A stretch of 15,163 bases of DNA, from NCBI GenBank assembly GCA_002436505.1, contig DJML01000105.1, forward strand, positions 1 to 15,163, written 5' to 3'. This document shows, in pieces, positions 7,517 through 14,819 of this stretch. This stretch comes from Bacteroidetes bacterium UBA6491 (lineage in GTDB: Bacteria; Bacteroidota; Bacteroidia; NS11-12g; UBA9320). The number at the start of each line of letters is the position of its first letter. The stretch's first letter is position 1. Under the pieces are notes generated by a model. The model had not been told where the DNA came from. It saw only the letters and a program-made list of their open reading frames with translations, and did no database searches. Position numbers and translations under genes: made by a program.

Positions 7517-8254
7517 TTGAAGTCAGAATCATCAGATATAAGCATCAGGCCATACAACGAATCCGAATCGAAGAAATCGCAGGTTGAGAAAATGTTCGAT
7601 AACATTTCCTCCCGGTACGATTTTTTGAATCATTTTCTTTCGTTTGGCATCGACCGCGGATGGCGCCGCAAGGCAATAAACGAGTTAAGTGATAAAAAGG
7701 GAGGCAGATTCCTTGATGTTGCTACCGGGACCGGGGACCTCGCAATTGCCTCGTTAAAATATTTACCTGAAGAGGTGGTAGGTGTTGATCTTTCTGAAAA
7801 AATGCTTGAGGTTGGACGTGGGAAGCTTGCCAAATCGGGATACACGAATATTTCTCTTGAGAAAGGCGACTCGGAAGCCCTGAGATTCGATAACGATTCT
7901 TTTGATGCGGCAACAGCCGCTTTTGGTGTCAGAAATTTTGAAAACCTGGAAAAGGGATTGAAAGAAATGCACAGGGTATTGAAGCCTGGCGGTAAACTGG
8001 TGATACTGGAATTCAGTAACCCGAGATCATTCCCTTTCAAACAGATATATCACATTTACGGTAAAATGTTCTTACCCCTGTGGGGAAGGATATTTGCCGG
8101 TGACAAGGATGCCTATACCTATCTTCCTGAATCGGTGAAAAGATTTCCAGACGGAGAAAAGTTCCTTAATGTATTGAAAAATATAGGCTTTGATAATACG
8201 AATCAACGTCGTTTGACGTTTGGTATATGTTCCATCTATACAGCAACTAAATGA
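7517..8254 (+). CDS. ubiE: Demethylmenaquinone methyltransferase (UbiE/MenG)
   Basis: A 245-residue SAM-dependent methyltransferase for the last step of menaquinone synthesis (methylation of demethylmenaquinone; the same family serves ubiquinone in other bacteria). Motifs are MFDNISSRYDFLNHFLSFG (26-44), the SAM site DVATGTGDLA (67-76), VDLSEKML (90-97), AFGVRNF (135-141) and LEFSNP, which are the UbiE signatures. The start is TTG at 7517, preceded by AAGG; a stop at 7490-7492 and no in-frame ATG before residue 26 leave no better choice. First gene of a tightly packed five-gene operon; its TGA overlaps the next ATG as ATGA. Confidence 0.95.
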   Translation: MKSESSDISIRPYNESESKKSQVEKMFDNISSRYDFLNHFLSFGIDRGWRRKAINELSDKKGGRFLDVATGTGDLAIASLKYLPEEVVGVDLSEKMLEVGRGKLAKSGYTNISLEKGDSEALRFDNDSFDAATAAFGVRNFENLEKGLKEMHRVLKPGGKLVILEFSNPRSFPFKQIYHIYGKMFLPLWGRIFAGDKDAYTYLPESVKRFPDGEKFLNVLKNIGFDNTNQRRLTFGICSIYTATK

Positions 8255-8934
8255 GGAAAACAGCGATTTTCATTGCCGTATTGTGCTCCCTGATAACCGC
8301 TAAGGCCCAGGAAGTGAACCCTTTGTACGACCTCCAACCCGTCCATTTTGGTTTTTCTATACTTGGTAATTCGGGGAAACTGAAATTTACAACCTCTGAG
8401 GAGATGCGCAGCCTGGACACGCTGCAGCGTATCAAAGGGATCAATTACCCCGGTTTTGGAGTGGGTGGAGTAATGAACGTGAGATTGGCTGATTACTGGG
8501 ATTTCAGGACAATGGTGAATATCCAGTTTGTTGAACGTCAGCTTGATTATTATTTCAATGACGGCAGAATTGAAAGCCTGCAGATAAGTTCTACCTACAT
8601 GGAGATCCCTCTTCAATTGAAATACAAGTCAAAAAGGCATAAGAATACCAGAGTATATGTTGTAGGTGGCACAACCTACCGGTTTGATTTCGCTTCTGAC
8701 ATAAATACTGAGCGCAGCGATACAAAACCTATTGTGGCGCTGCATCCGAATTCATTTTCATACGATTTGGGGATAGGTCTGGATCTGTATTTCCCATACT
8801 TTAAGTTCTCTCCTGAATTCAGGGTGAGCAACACACTAGGAAATTCTCTGGTAGATGATCCGTATTTCTTTTCCAATGCTCTGAACAGGATCAACCCGAA
8901 GTTAATTCAATTCATACTGCATTTCGAAGGCTGA
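8251..8934 (+). CDS. porT: PorT-like outer membrane protein of the type IX secretion/gliding system
   Basis: A 227-residue protein with a clear signal peptide (residues 1-20, ending TAKAQ). The mature part is beta-rich with alternating aromatic and polar residues (GFGVGGVMNVRLADYW, FRTMVNIQFVERQLDYYF, SFSYDLGIGLDLYFPYF, FSPEFRVS) and ends in a strand with terminal aromatic character (FILHFEG), which fits an eight-stranded outer membrane barrel. In Bacteroidota the gene after ubiE is often porT, whose product is needed for type IX secretion; both size and context agree. Identification rests on context plus barrel features rather than a diagnostic motif. It overlaps ubiE by four bases and tgt by one (TGATG). 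Confidence 0.85.
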   Translation: MRKTAIFIAVLCSLITAKAQEVNPLYDLQPVHFGFSILGNSGKLKFTTSEEMRSLDTLQRIKGINYPGFGVGGVMNVRLADYWDFRTMVNIQFVERQLDYYFNDGRIESLQISSTYMEIPLQLKYKSKRHKNTRVYVVGGTTYRFDFASDINTERSDTKPIVALHPNSFSYDLGIGLDLYFPYFKFSPEFRVSNTLGNSLVDDPYFFSNALNRINPKLIQFILHFEG

Positions 8935-10055
8935 TGTTCGAATTTGAGATCAAGGCTTCTGATGCCGGTTCAAATGCCCGTGCTGCAACACTGAATACAC
9001 CGCATGGTGTGATTGAAACACCTGTTTTTATGCCGGTCGGTACACAGGCCACGGTCAAAGCTGTCGATCAGCAGGTACTGAAAGAAGAGATCAATGCTCC
9101 GATCATTCTAGGCAATACGTATCATCTTTATTTGCGACCAGGCATCGATATATTGAGAGAGGCAGGCGGACTGCACAAATTCATGAACTGGGACCGTGCA
9201 TTACTAACTGATAGCGGTGGATTCCAGGTTTATTCGATCTCGGAGCAAAGAAAGATCAAAGAGGACGGTGTTCATTTCAGAAGTCATATCGACGGACAGC
9301 GGATATTATTTACCCCTGAAAATGTGATCGATACACAACGTGCGATCGGTGCTGATATTATCATGGCCTTTGATGAATGCACGCCTTTTCCGTGCACCTA
9401 TGAATATGCAGATAATTCCATGGGGATAACTCACCGGTGGTTGGACAGATGTATGGACCGTATGAATTCCTCTGAGCCCCTTTATGGCCATGAGCAGGCA
9501 TTGTTTCCGATCGTTCAGGGCAGTACCTACAGGGATCTGAGAGCAAAGAGTGCTGAATATATTGCGGGTAAAGATGCTGTTGGAAATGCCATCGGGGGTC
9601 TTTCTGTTGGAGAACCTCATGAGGAAATGTATGAGATGACTGACCTGGTATGCAGTATTCTGCCGAAGTCGAAACCTCGTTACCTGATGGGAGTGGGGAC
9701 ACCTTCAAATTTGCTTGAATGTATCGCACTTGGTATTGATATGTTCGACTGTGTGATGCCAACGAGGAACGCAAGGAACGGGATGCTGTTCACGGCGGAA
9801 GGCACCATGAACATGAGAAATAAAAAGTGGGAAAGGGATTTCAGCCCGATCGATACTTTAATAACACCACAGTATACAAAAGCGTACCTTCGCCATTTAG
9901 TGATGAGTAAAGAATATCTTGCTGCCCAGATAGCGAGTACGCATAACCTCAAATTTTATCTCTGGCTGATCAGGGAGGCCAGAAAACATATCATTGAGGG
10001 CGATTTCCTTGCATGGAAAAACAAGATGGTCAGTAAATTATCCAATAAGTTGTAG
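8934..10055 (+). CDS. tgt: Queuine/preQ1 tRNA-guanine transglycosylase, zinc cysteines absent
   Basis: A 373-residue TIM-barrel enzyme that exchanges guanine-34 of GUN-anticodon tRNAs for preQ1 in queuosine synthesis. TDSGGFQVYS (Asp93, general base), GGLSVGEP (substrate pocket) and the nucleophile region GIDMFDCVMPTRNARNG (Asp272) are intact. The family's C-terminal zinc site (CxCxxC plus a downstream His; the E. coli enzyme has CDCYTC before YSRAYLHHL) is not complete: here the sequence runs FSPIDTLITPQYTKAYLRHL, with the His kept (about 321) but no cysteine between residues 301 and 321. The reading frame is unbroken and the rest well conserved, so it is probably an active variant; I recall similar cysteine-poor forms in relatives but cannot check. 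It overlaps porT by one base and abuts the next gene exactly. Confidence 0.95.
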   Translation: MFEFEIKASDAGSNARAATLNTPHGVIETPVFMPVGTQATVKAVDQQVLKEEINAPIILGNTYHLYLRPGIDILREAGGLHKFMNWDRALLTDSGGFQVYSISEQRKIKEDGVHFRSHIDGQRILFTPENVIDTQRAIGADIIMAFDECTPFPCTYEYADNSMGITHRWLDRCMDRMNSSEPLYGHEQALFPIVQGSTYRDLRAKSAEYIAGKDAVGNAIGGLSVGEPHEEMYEMTDLVCSILPKSKPRYLMGVGTPSNLLECIALGIDMFDCVMPTRNARNGMLFTAEGTMNMRNKKWERDFSPIDTLITPQYTKAYLRHLVMSKEYLAAQIASTHNLKFYLWLIREARKHIIEGDFLAWKNKMVSKLSNKL

Positions 10056-10421
10056 ATGAACCCGGAAGAGATATATAAACGAACAGATACTCTGAGCAAA
10101 GCATGCATCAAAGTGGCGCTGCTGATGAAAATTAACACCGCCGTTGACGGCCATTGCAAAGCTGAATTGGTGCGTAATGCTTCAGAAATGGCCATCAAGT
10201 CAAGATCGCTGATGGTTTCTCAGATAGGACGCTTTTTTGTCGAAAGGCTGAACGTTGCTGCTGAGCATGCCACTGCCTGTGGTTACTGGCTCGAACACAT
10301 CGAAGACCAAGGTCTTATGGATGTGGCCATCATTCGTCCGCTGATAAAAGAATGTGATCAGTTGTACCGTTTGTTTCTGCTTTCGGCTAAATCAGCTTCA
10401 GACAAGATCAATCAGGAATAG
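10056..10421 (+). CDS. Four-helix bundle protein (S23/Avd-like), divergent
   Basis: A 121-residue all-helical protein. Its layout matches the four-helix bundle family known from 23S rRNA intervening-sequence proteins and Avd of diversity-generating retroelements: an amphipathic first helix (about 5-27), a second around AELVRNASEMAIKSRSL (about 36-53), a third with RLNVAAEHATACGYWLEHI (about 65-85) and a fourth with RPLIKECDQLYRLFLLS (about 92-110). The ATACGYWLEHIEDQGL and IKECDQLYRLF segments are the best matches. The typical N-x-x-E turn in helix two is not preserved, so it is a divergent member. No reverse transcriptase, template repeat or rRNA gene is nearby. It sits between tgt and a permease gene with TAG directly followed by ATG on both sides, so it is translated as part of the operon. 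Role unknown; RNA binding is possible by family analogy only. Confidence 0.65.
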   Translation: MNPEEIYKRTDTLSKACIKVALLMKINTAVDGHCKAELVRNASEMAIKSRSLMVSQIGRFFVERLNVAAEHATACGYWLEHIEDQGLMDVAIIRPLIKECDQLYRLFLLSAKSASDKINQE

Positions 10422-11507
10422 ATGCTCTCAAAACTCGACAGGTATATCATACGTAAATATCTCTCAACGTTCCTATGGGCACTGGGATTGTTCACGGTGA
10501 TCATATTGATTTTTGACGTATCTGAGAAAATTGATGATTTTGTAAGCAAGGAAATACCTGCAAAGGAGATAATCCTTGACTACTACCTGAATTTCATTCC
10601 ATTCTTACTTAACCTTTTCAGCCCTGTCTTTGCATTTATCACTGTTATCTTCTTTACCTCAAAGCTGGCAGCCAAATCAGAATTTGTGGCAATGCTCGCC
10701 GGAGGGATAAAATACAGCAGGATCGTACGGCCTTATATCATGACGGCCATCATCCTTGGCATTATGTCTTTTGTCCTTAATGCATGGGTAATACCGCAAG
10801 GGGATAAAGATCGTCTTGAATTTGAGAACCGCTGGATAAGGGATCTCAAAAAGGAGGATTATAAAAGGAACATTAAACGTCAGATCCAGCCGGGAATCTT
10901 TATGTCGCTTAAGAGTTTCAATCTTTTGGATAGTTTTGGTTTTGATCTGGTCATGGAAAACATGGAATCAGGAAGGATCAAGTCAAAACTTTTTGCTGAT
11001 AAACTAAGATGGAACGAAGAGGATCAGATCTGGCGAATCACCAATTATAAGATCAGGGTTTTTGATGAAGAAGACAATGAAACACTTATAAGAGGTGAAT
11101 TTATGGATACCATGATCCCGTTCAACCCGCAGGACTTCTTCAGAAGGAGTGACGATGTTCAGTCCTTCAATCTTAATGAACTCCGCCAGTATATTGAACT
11201 GGAAAAGATGCGTGGTACCACCGATGTGGCCTTTTATCAGACGGAACTGCAACGCAGGTTTGCAGGACCATTTGCACTTATTGTACTGACCTTTATCGGT
11301 GTAACGGTGTCTTCTGTTAAGTCCCGACAAGGCATTGGTTTGCATCTTGGAATGGGCCTTTTGATCAGTTTTGCATACCTCTTTGTGATCCAGTTTTTCA
11401 ATTCATACGGGAACAGCGGAAGCATGCATCCGATCATTGCAGTATGGGTGCCAAATCTACTCTTTCTGGGTATCGGAATGTTATTGTACAGAAATACGCA
11501 GAAATAA
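10422..11507 (+). CDS. LptF/LptG family (YjgP/YjgQ) lipopolysaccharide export permease
   Basis: A 361-residue inner membrane protein with the family layout: N-terminal LDRYIIRKYLSTF, membrane segments at about 13-33, 55-80 and 98-120, a periplasmic beta-jellyroll region from about 125 to 265, and three more membrane segments (about 277-296, 305-327, 335-356). SRQGIGLHLGMGLLISF before the fifth segment is typical. In E. coli, LptF and LptG with the LptB ATPase extract LPS from the inner membrane and pass it to LptC/A. The sequence does not let me say which of the two paralogues this is. Last gene of the ubiE operon; no hairpin terminator is evident in the 48 bases before sucC. Confidence 0.92.
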   Translation: MLSKLDRYIIRKYLSTFLWALGLFTVIILIFDVSEKIDDFVSKEIPAKEIILDYYLNFIPFLLNLFSPVFAFITVIFFTSKLAAKSEFVAMLAGGIKYSRIVRPYIMTAIILGIMSFVLNAWVIPQGDKDRLEFENRWIRDLKKEDYKRNIKRQIQPGIFMSLKSFNLLDSFGFDLVMENMESGRIKSKLFADKLRWNEEDQIWRITNYKIRVFDEEDNETLIRGEFMDTMIPFNPQDFFRRSDDVQSFNLNELRQYIELEKMRGTTDVAFYQTELQRRFAGPFALIVLTFIGVTVSSVKSRQGIGLHLGMGLLISFAYLFVIQFFNSYGNSGSMHPIIAVWVPNLLFLGIGMLLYRNTQK

Positions 11508-11529
11508 TTTTATCTCAGGTTCATTTACC

Positions 11530-11538
11530 TAAATTTGC
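11530..11538 (+). promoter_or_regulatory. Bacteroidota-type -7 box for sucC
   Basis: TAAATTTGC is a perfect match to TAnnTTTGC, located 17 bases before ATG 11556. The -33 region has only TTTT near 11508-11511 (spacer about 18). It lies between the end of the ubiE operon and sucC, so sucC probably has its own start. Confidence 0.6.
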
Positions 11539-11555
11539 CCCCAAATTTTCAGGTA

Positions 11556-12746
11556 ATGAATATCCACGAATATCAAGCAAAGGAAATACTTAAAAGTTTT
11601 GGCGTAGCTGTTCAAAACGGAGTTGTATTGGACAATATAGCTGACGCTGACAAGGCGATTAAGAAACTTAAAGATGATACCGGCACCGATTGGGTCGTTG
11701 TTAAAGCCCAGATACACGCGGGTGGCAGAGGCAAAGGAGGGGGGGTGAAACTCGCTAAAAATGATCAGGAAGCTCATGACAGGATCAATGATATTCTTGG
11801 AATGACCCTGGTAACCCCGCAAACCGGACCGGAAGGTAAAAAAGTCAATAAAGTATTGCTTTGTGAGGATGTTTATTATCCTGGAGACAACGAGCCTAAA
11901 GAATATTACATGAGCGTCCTGCTGGACAGAGCCTCTGGTAAAAATGTGATCATATATACTACAGAAGGTGGAATGGATATTGAAGAAGTCGCTGAATCTA
12001 CTCCTGAAAAGATCCAGAAGGAACTGGTTGAGCCTTCAACAGGATTGCTGCCCTTTCAGGCACGTAAAATCGCTTATAACCTGGGTTTGAGTGGTCAGGC
12101 ACTTAAGGAAATGACCAAATTCGTGACCAAACTTTACAACGCCTACGATAAGACGGACTCATCCATGTTCGAGATCAATCCTGTACTTAAGACCTCGGAT
12201 GATAAGGTGATCGCAGTTGATGCCAAGGTTAACCTGGATGATAACGCCCTGTACAGGCATCCTGATTATGCCGCAATGCGCGACGAGTCAGAGGAAGATC
12301 CGACAGAAGTTGATGCAAAGAAATTTAACCTGAACTACATTAAGCTTGATGGAAATGTCGGTTGCATGGTAAATGGTGCCGGATTGGCCATGGCTACAAT
12401 GGACATCATTAAACTTTCCGGAGGCGAACCTGCAAACTTTCTTGATGTAGGTGGTACTGCAAGCGCTGAAACCGTAGAGGCAGGATTTCGTATCATCCTG
12501 CAGGACCCGAATGTGAAGGCGATACTTATAAACATATTTGGAGGAATCGTTCGATGCGACCGTGTTGCACAAGGTGTTGTAGATGCCTATAATAACATTG
12601 GTGAGATACCTGTGCCGATTATTGTTCGTTTGCAGGGAACAAATGCTGAAGAAGCGAAGAAGATCATTGATGAAAGCGGGCTTAAAGTAAGATCTGCAAT
12701 TCTGCTTCAGGAAGCCGCAGACGCCGTTGAACAGGTCCTGGCATAA
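11556..12746 (+). CDS. sucC: Succinyl-CoA synthetase, beta subunit
   Basis: A 396-residue protein beginning MNIHEYQAKEIL, the standard SucC N-terminus; an upstream TTG at 11535 would place the start inside the promoter and is rejected. The ATP-grasp domain has AQIHAGGRGKGGGVKLA and the MFEINP metal/nucleotide motif. The C-terminal ligase-CoA domain has GAGLAMATMDIIK, NFLDVGGTAS and LINIFGGIVRCD, the last forming part of the phosphohistidine-contacting power helix. With the alpha subunit SucD it interconverts succinyl-CoA and succinate with formation of ATP or GTP in the TCA cycle. sucD is not adjacent. Fourteen bases separate it from the YciO-like gene, so the two are probably co-transcribed. 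Confidence 0.98.
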   Translation: MNIHEYQAKEILKSFGVAVQNGVVLDNIADADKAIKKLKDDTGTDWVVVKAQIHAGGRGKGGGVKLAKNDQEAHDRINDILGMTLVTPQTGPEGKKVNKVLLCEDVYYPGDNEPKEYYMSVLLDRASGKNVIIYTTEGGMDIEEVAESTPEKIQKELVEPSTGLLPFQARKIAYNLGLSGQALKEMTKFVTKLYNAYDKTDSSMFEINPVLKTSDDKVIAVDAKVNLDDNALYRHPDYAAMRDESEEDPTEVDAKKFNLNYIKLDGNVGCMVNGAGLAMATMDIIKLSGGEPANFLDVGGTASAETVEAGFRIILQDPNVKAILINIFGGIVRCDRVAQGVVDAYNNIGEIPVPIIVRLQGTNAEEAKKIIDESGLKVRSAILLQEAADAVEQVLA

Positions 12747-12760
12747 TCTGATCATTTATA

Positions 12761-13375
12761 ATGCGCATAAACCTGCATCAAAGCACTCCAGACAAAAGAA
12801 AGATCAAGGAAATTGCTGCAGGTCTGAAGAAAGGGGATGTCATTATAATCCCTACTGATACCATTTATGCACTCGCCTGCGATATAAATAACAGGAAAGG
12901 AATTGAACAGATCTGCAAACTTTTGGGAAAGAAGTTTCGTCAGGCTAATTTGTCTCTTCTTTGCAAAGACCTAAGCAACCTGTCCGATTATACCTCATCT
13001 CTGCCTAACCCTATTTACAAGCTTATGCGTCGTCTATTGCCGGGCCCGTATACTTTTGTCCTGAACGGGAACAGCAACGTTCCCAAGATCTTCAGAACTA
13101 ATAAGAAGACGATCGGGATACGTGTTCCGGATAATCAGATCGTCCATGCAATTATTGAAGAATTAGGCAATCCGCTGGTATCATCAAGTATTCACTCCGA
13201 GGACGAGATCATCGATTACCATACTGACCCCAATGAGATATACGACGAATGGCATCATAAGGTAGACGTAATGATCGATGGCGGTACAGGTGGAATCATT
13301 CCCTCCACAGTTCTGGACTGCACTGAAGAGGTCGCTTATATAATTCGCGAAGGAAAAGGAGCTGAAAAGTTGTGA
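12761..13375 (+). CDS. YrdC-domain protein, YciO-like (threonylcarbamoyl-AMP synthase family)
   Basis: A 204-residue single YrdC domain. Motifs are IIPTDTIYALACD (about 29-41), FRQANLSLLCKDLSNLSDY (59-77), LLPGPYTFVL (92-101), GIRVPDN (119-125), SSSIH and PSTVLDC (181-187). TsaC/Sua5 members make threonylcarbamoyl-AMP for the t6A37 modification of tRNA. The RQANLSLLCKDLS stretch resembles YciO (where NYTLMCRDLS is found) more than TsaC (KxRxxxxPL), so a role in t6A is not certain. It has no C-terminal Sua5 domain. Follows sucC by 14 bases. Confidence 0.92.
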   Translation: MRINLHQSTPDKRKIKEIAAGLKKGDVIIIPTDTIYALACDINNRKGIEQICKLLGKKFRQANLSLLCKDLSNLSDYTSSLPNPIYKLMRRLLPGPYTFVLNGNSNVPKIFRTNKKTIGIRVPDNQIVHAIIEELGNPLVSSSIHSEDEIIDYHTDPNEIYDEWHHKVDVMIDGGTGGIIPSTVLDCTEEVAYIIREGKGAEKL

Positions 13376-13410
13376 TCACATTTGATCCTTTTTTTGTAGT
13401 TCATCTTTTT

Positions 13411-13419
13411 TAACTTCGC
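13411..13419 (+). promoter_or_regulatory. Possible -7 box for the YceI-like lipoprotein gene
   Basis: TAACTTCGC has one mismatch from TAnnTTTGC and sits 17 bases before ATG 13437, the same distance as the sucC box. The upstream TTTTTTTG (13389-13396) is only about 14 bases away, shorter than usual for a -33 element, so confidence is low. Confidence 0.3.
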
Positions 13420-13436
13420 TGCTTATTAAAAAAAAT

Positions 13437-14111
13437 ATGAGATTTAAATTCCTTTTGATAGTGACCATAGCCTCAATGCTGGGGGCGTGTAACACAAATA
13501 CCAAAGAAGTTGATAACGCAGATGAGGCTGTATTGGACTCATGCACCTATGCATATGATGCTGCTTCAACGAAACTAGCATGGACAGCCTATAAATTCAC
13601 GGCTAAAGCCGGAGTCTCTGGTGTCTTTAATAAATTTGAGGTAAGTCCGGCCGTGGAACAGGCAGGTTCTGTTGAAGAACTGTTGAACGGAATGGCTTTC
13701 GTCCTTGATCACACTTCTATTTTCTCTGGAGATGAAGTGCGCGACCCTAAAATTATTAAGTTTTTCTTTGGTGCAATGGCAGATTCAACCATCAAAGGGA
13801 AATTAAAAAATGTGAAAATTGCTGATAACAAAGGAACTTGCGAGGTGGAATTATTAATGAATGGCCAGACCTTTTCACAACTTTCAAACCTGGCTCTTGA
13901 GGGCAACACGATTACCCTTACTACAGAGCTTGATATGAATGCCTGGAATGCTCAGAATGCTGTGGATGCCCTGAACGAGCAGTGCAAAGAATTGCATACC
14001 GGAGAAGATGGAATAAGCATCCTGTGGCCTAATATTTCGATCAGTGTAACTTCGGTGCTCAAGACCACTGGTTGCGATGTTTCAGAGGATACAGCCTCAG
14101 AGAACATGTGA
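13437..14111 (+). CDS. YceI-like domain lipoprotein
   Basis: A 224-residue protein with a signal peptide and a good lipobox, LGAC (Cys18), followed by a low-complexity Asn/Thr/acidic linker. From about residue 35 the protein resembles the YceI lipocalin-like fold: YAYDAASTKLAWTAYKFT, VSGVFNKFEV, DEVRDPKIIKFFFG, a central MNGQTF strand pair, LDMNAWNAQNAVDALNEQC and a final ILWPNISISVTSVL strand. YceI proteins form a beta-barrel that can hold an isoprenoid chain; a ligand cannot be assigned here. The acidic tail ends TASENM. Exported to the periplasm or a membrane leaflet. It has its own upstream gap of 61 bases and converges on nth, with seven bases between the stop codons. Confidence 0.85.
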   Translation: MRFKFLLIVTIASMLGACNTNTKEVDNADEAVLDSCTYAYDAASTKLAWTAYKFTAKAGVSGVFNKFEVSPAVEQAGSVEELLNGMAFVLDHTSIFSGDEVRDPKIIKFFFGAMADSTIKGKLKNVKIADNKGTCEVELLMNGQTFSQLSNLALEGNTITLTTELDMNAWNAQNAVDALNEQCKELHTGEDGISILWPNISISVTSVLKTTGCDVSEDTASENM

Positions 14112-14118
14112 TCCGGCA

Positions 14119-14763
14119 CTAGTTTTTCTCAAGGGATCTTCTTCCGTAAACAGAACAGATCGGACATTTGGCCGGATCATGTACGCGCGCTTTGCAATAT
14201 TCTCGTCCAAAGAAAATGATCTGAAGATGTGCCTTGTTCCACTTGTCTTTTGGTATCAGACGCTTAAGATCTTTCTCTGTCTGTACTACATTCTTTCCTG
14301 AAGAAAGGCCCCACCGGTATGCCAGCCGATGTATGTGTGTGTCTACAGGGAATGCCGGTACTCCGAAAGCCTGTGACATAACAACGGATGCTGTTTTATG
14401 TCCGACTCCTGGCAATGCTTCAAGTTCTTCAAAACTTTGCGGTACCTCGCCATTGTATTTCTCTTTCAGTATGTGGCTCAGGCCATAGATCGCCTTTGAT
14501 TTTGCCGGCGCTAACCCGCAGGGCCGAATGATCTCCTCAATCTCTTTTACCGTTAATTCAGACATTTTACCCGGGGTGTCTGCAAGGTTAAAAAGATCAG
14601 GCGTTGTTTTATTCACCCTTTCGTCAGTGCATTGCGCTGAAAGTAACACAGAGATCAGTAAAGTAAATGCATCCGTGTGTTGCAACGGAATGGGCGGATC
14701 AGGATATAGATTATCAAGGATTTGTAGAATTTCCTTCACCTTTTGGTCTTTTGGTATGCTCAT
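14119..14763 (-). CDS. nth: Endonuclease III (DNA glycosylase/AP lyase), incomplete iron-sulfur motif
   Basis: A 214-residue HhH-GPD enzyme that removes oxidised pyrimidines in base excision repair. LLISVLLSAQCTDERVN (about 35-51), the helix-hairpin-helix LPGVGHKTA with catalytic Lys123 and FPVDTHIHRLAYRWGL with catalytic Asp141 are intact. The C-terminal cluster loop, normally C-x6-C-x2-C-x5-C, here has Cys190, Cys200 and Cys203 with nine residues between the first two, and no fourth cysteine before the end (SVYGRRSLEKN). The [4Fe-4S] cluster may therefore be absent or ligated differently. ATG 14763 starts 51 bases from the divergent gene at 14815. Confidence 0.95.
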   Translation of the reverse strand: MSIPKDQKVKEILQILDNLYPDPPIPLQHTDAFTLLISVLLSAQCTDERVNKTTPDLFNLADTPGKMSELTVKEIEEIIRPCGLAPAKSKAIYGLSHILKEKYNGEVPQSFEELEALPGVGHKTASVVMSQAFGVPAFPVDTHIHRLAYRWGLSSGKNVVQTEKDLKRLIPKDKWNKAHLQIIFFGREYCKARVHDPAKCPICSVYGRRSLEKN

Positions 14764-14799
14764 ACTTTGATATGCAGAAATAAAATCGTAAAATACGTA

Positions 14800-14819
14800 T
14801 TCAATTTTATCAAATTGAA
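14800..14819. repeat. Perfect 8-bp inverted repeat covering a start codon
   Basis: TTCAATTT (14800-14807) and AAATTGAA (14812-14819) are exact reverse complements with a TATC loop. The TTG start of the downstream gene (14815-14817) lies in the right arm. It could be an operator or a weak AU-rich mRNA hairpin over the start, or chance in an AT-rich gap. Nothing else recognisable is in the 14764-14814 gap. Confidence 0.4.

Noticed and set aside
7630..8040. 136-codon open frame on the minus strand opposite ubiE
   Set aside because: The plus strand encodes all UbiE motifs; the antisense product is Ser/Pro-rich without any domain pattern.
10056..10421. Diversity-generating retroelement accessory gene (avd)
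   Set aside because: No reverse transcriptase, template/variable repeat or variable target protein is in the window, so only the fold-level similarity is claimed.
11535..11555. Upstream TTG start for sucC
   Set aside because: It falls inside the perfect -7 box, and MNIHEYQ at 11556 is the family's standard N-terminus.
13373..13396. GATC-acattt-GATC followed by a run of T as a terminator after the YciO-like gene
   Set aside because: The stem is only four base pairs; too weak to call.
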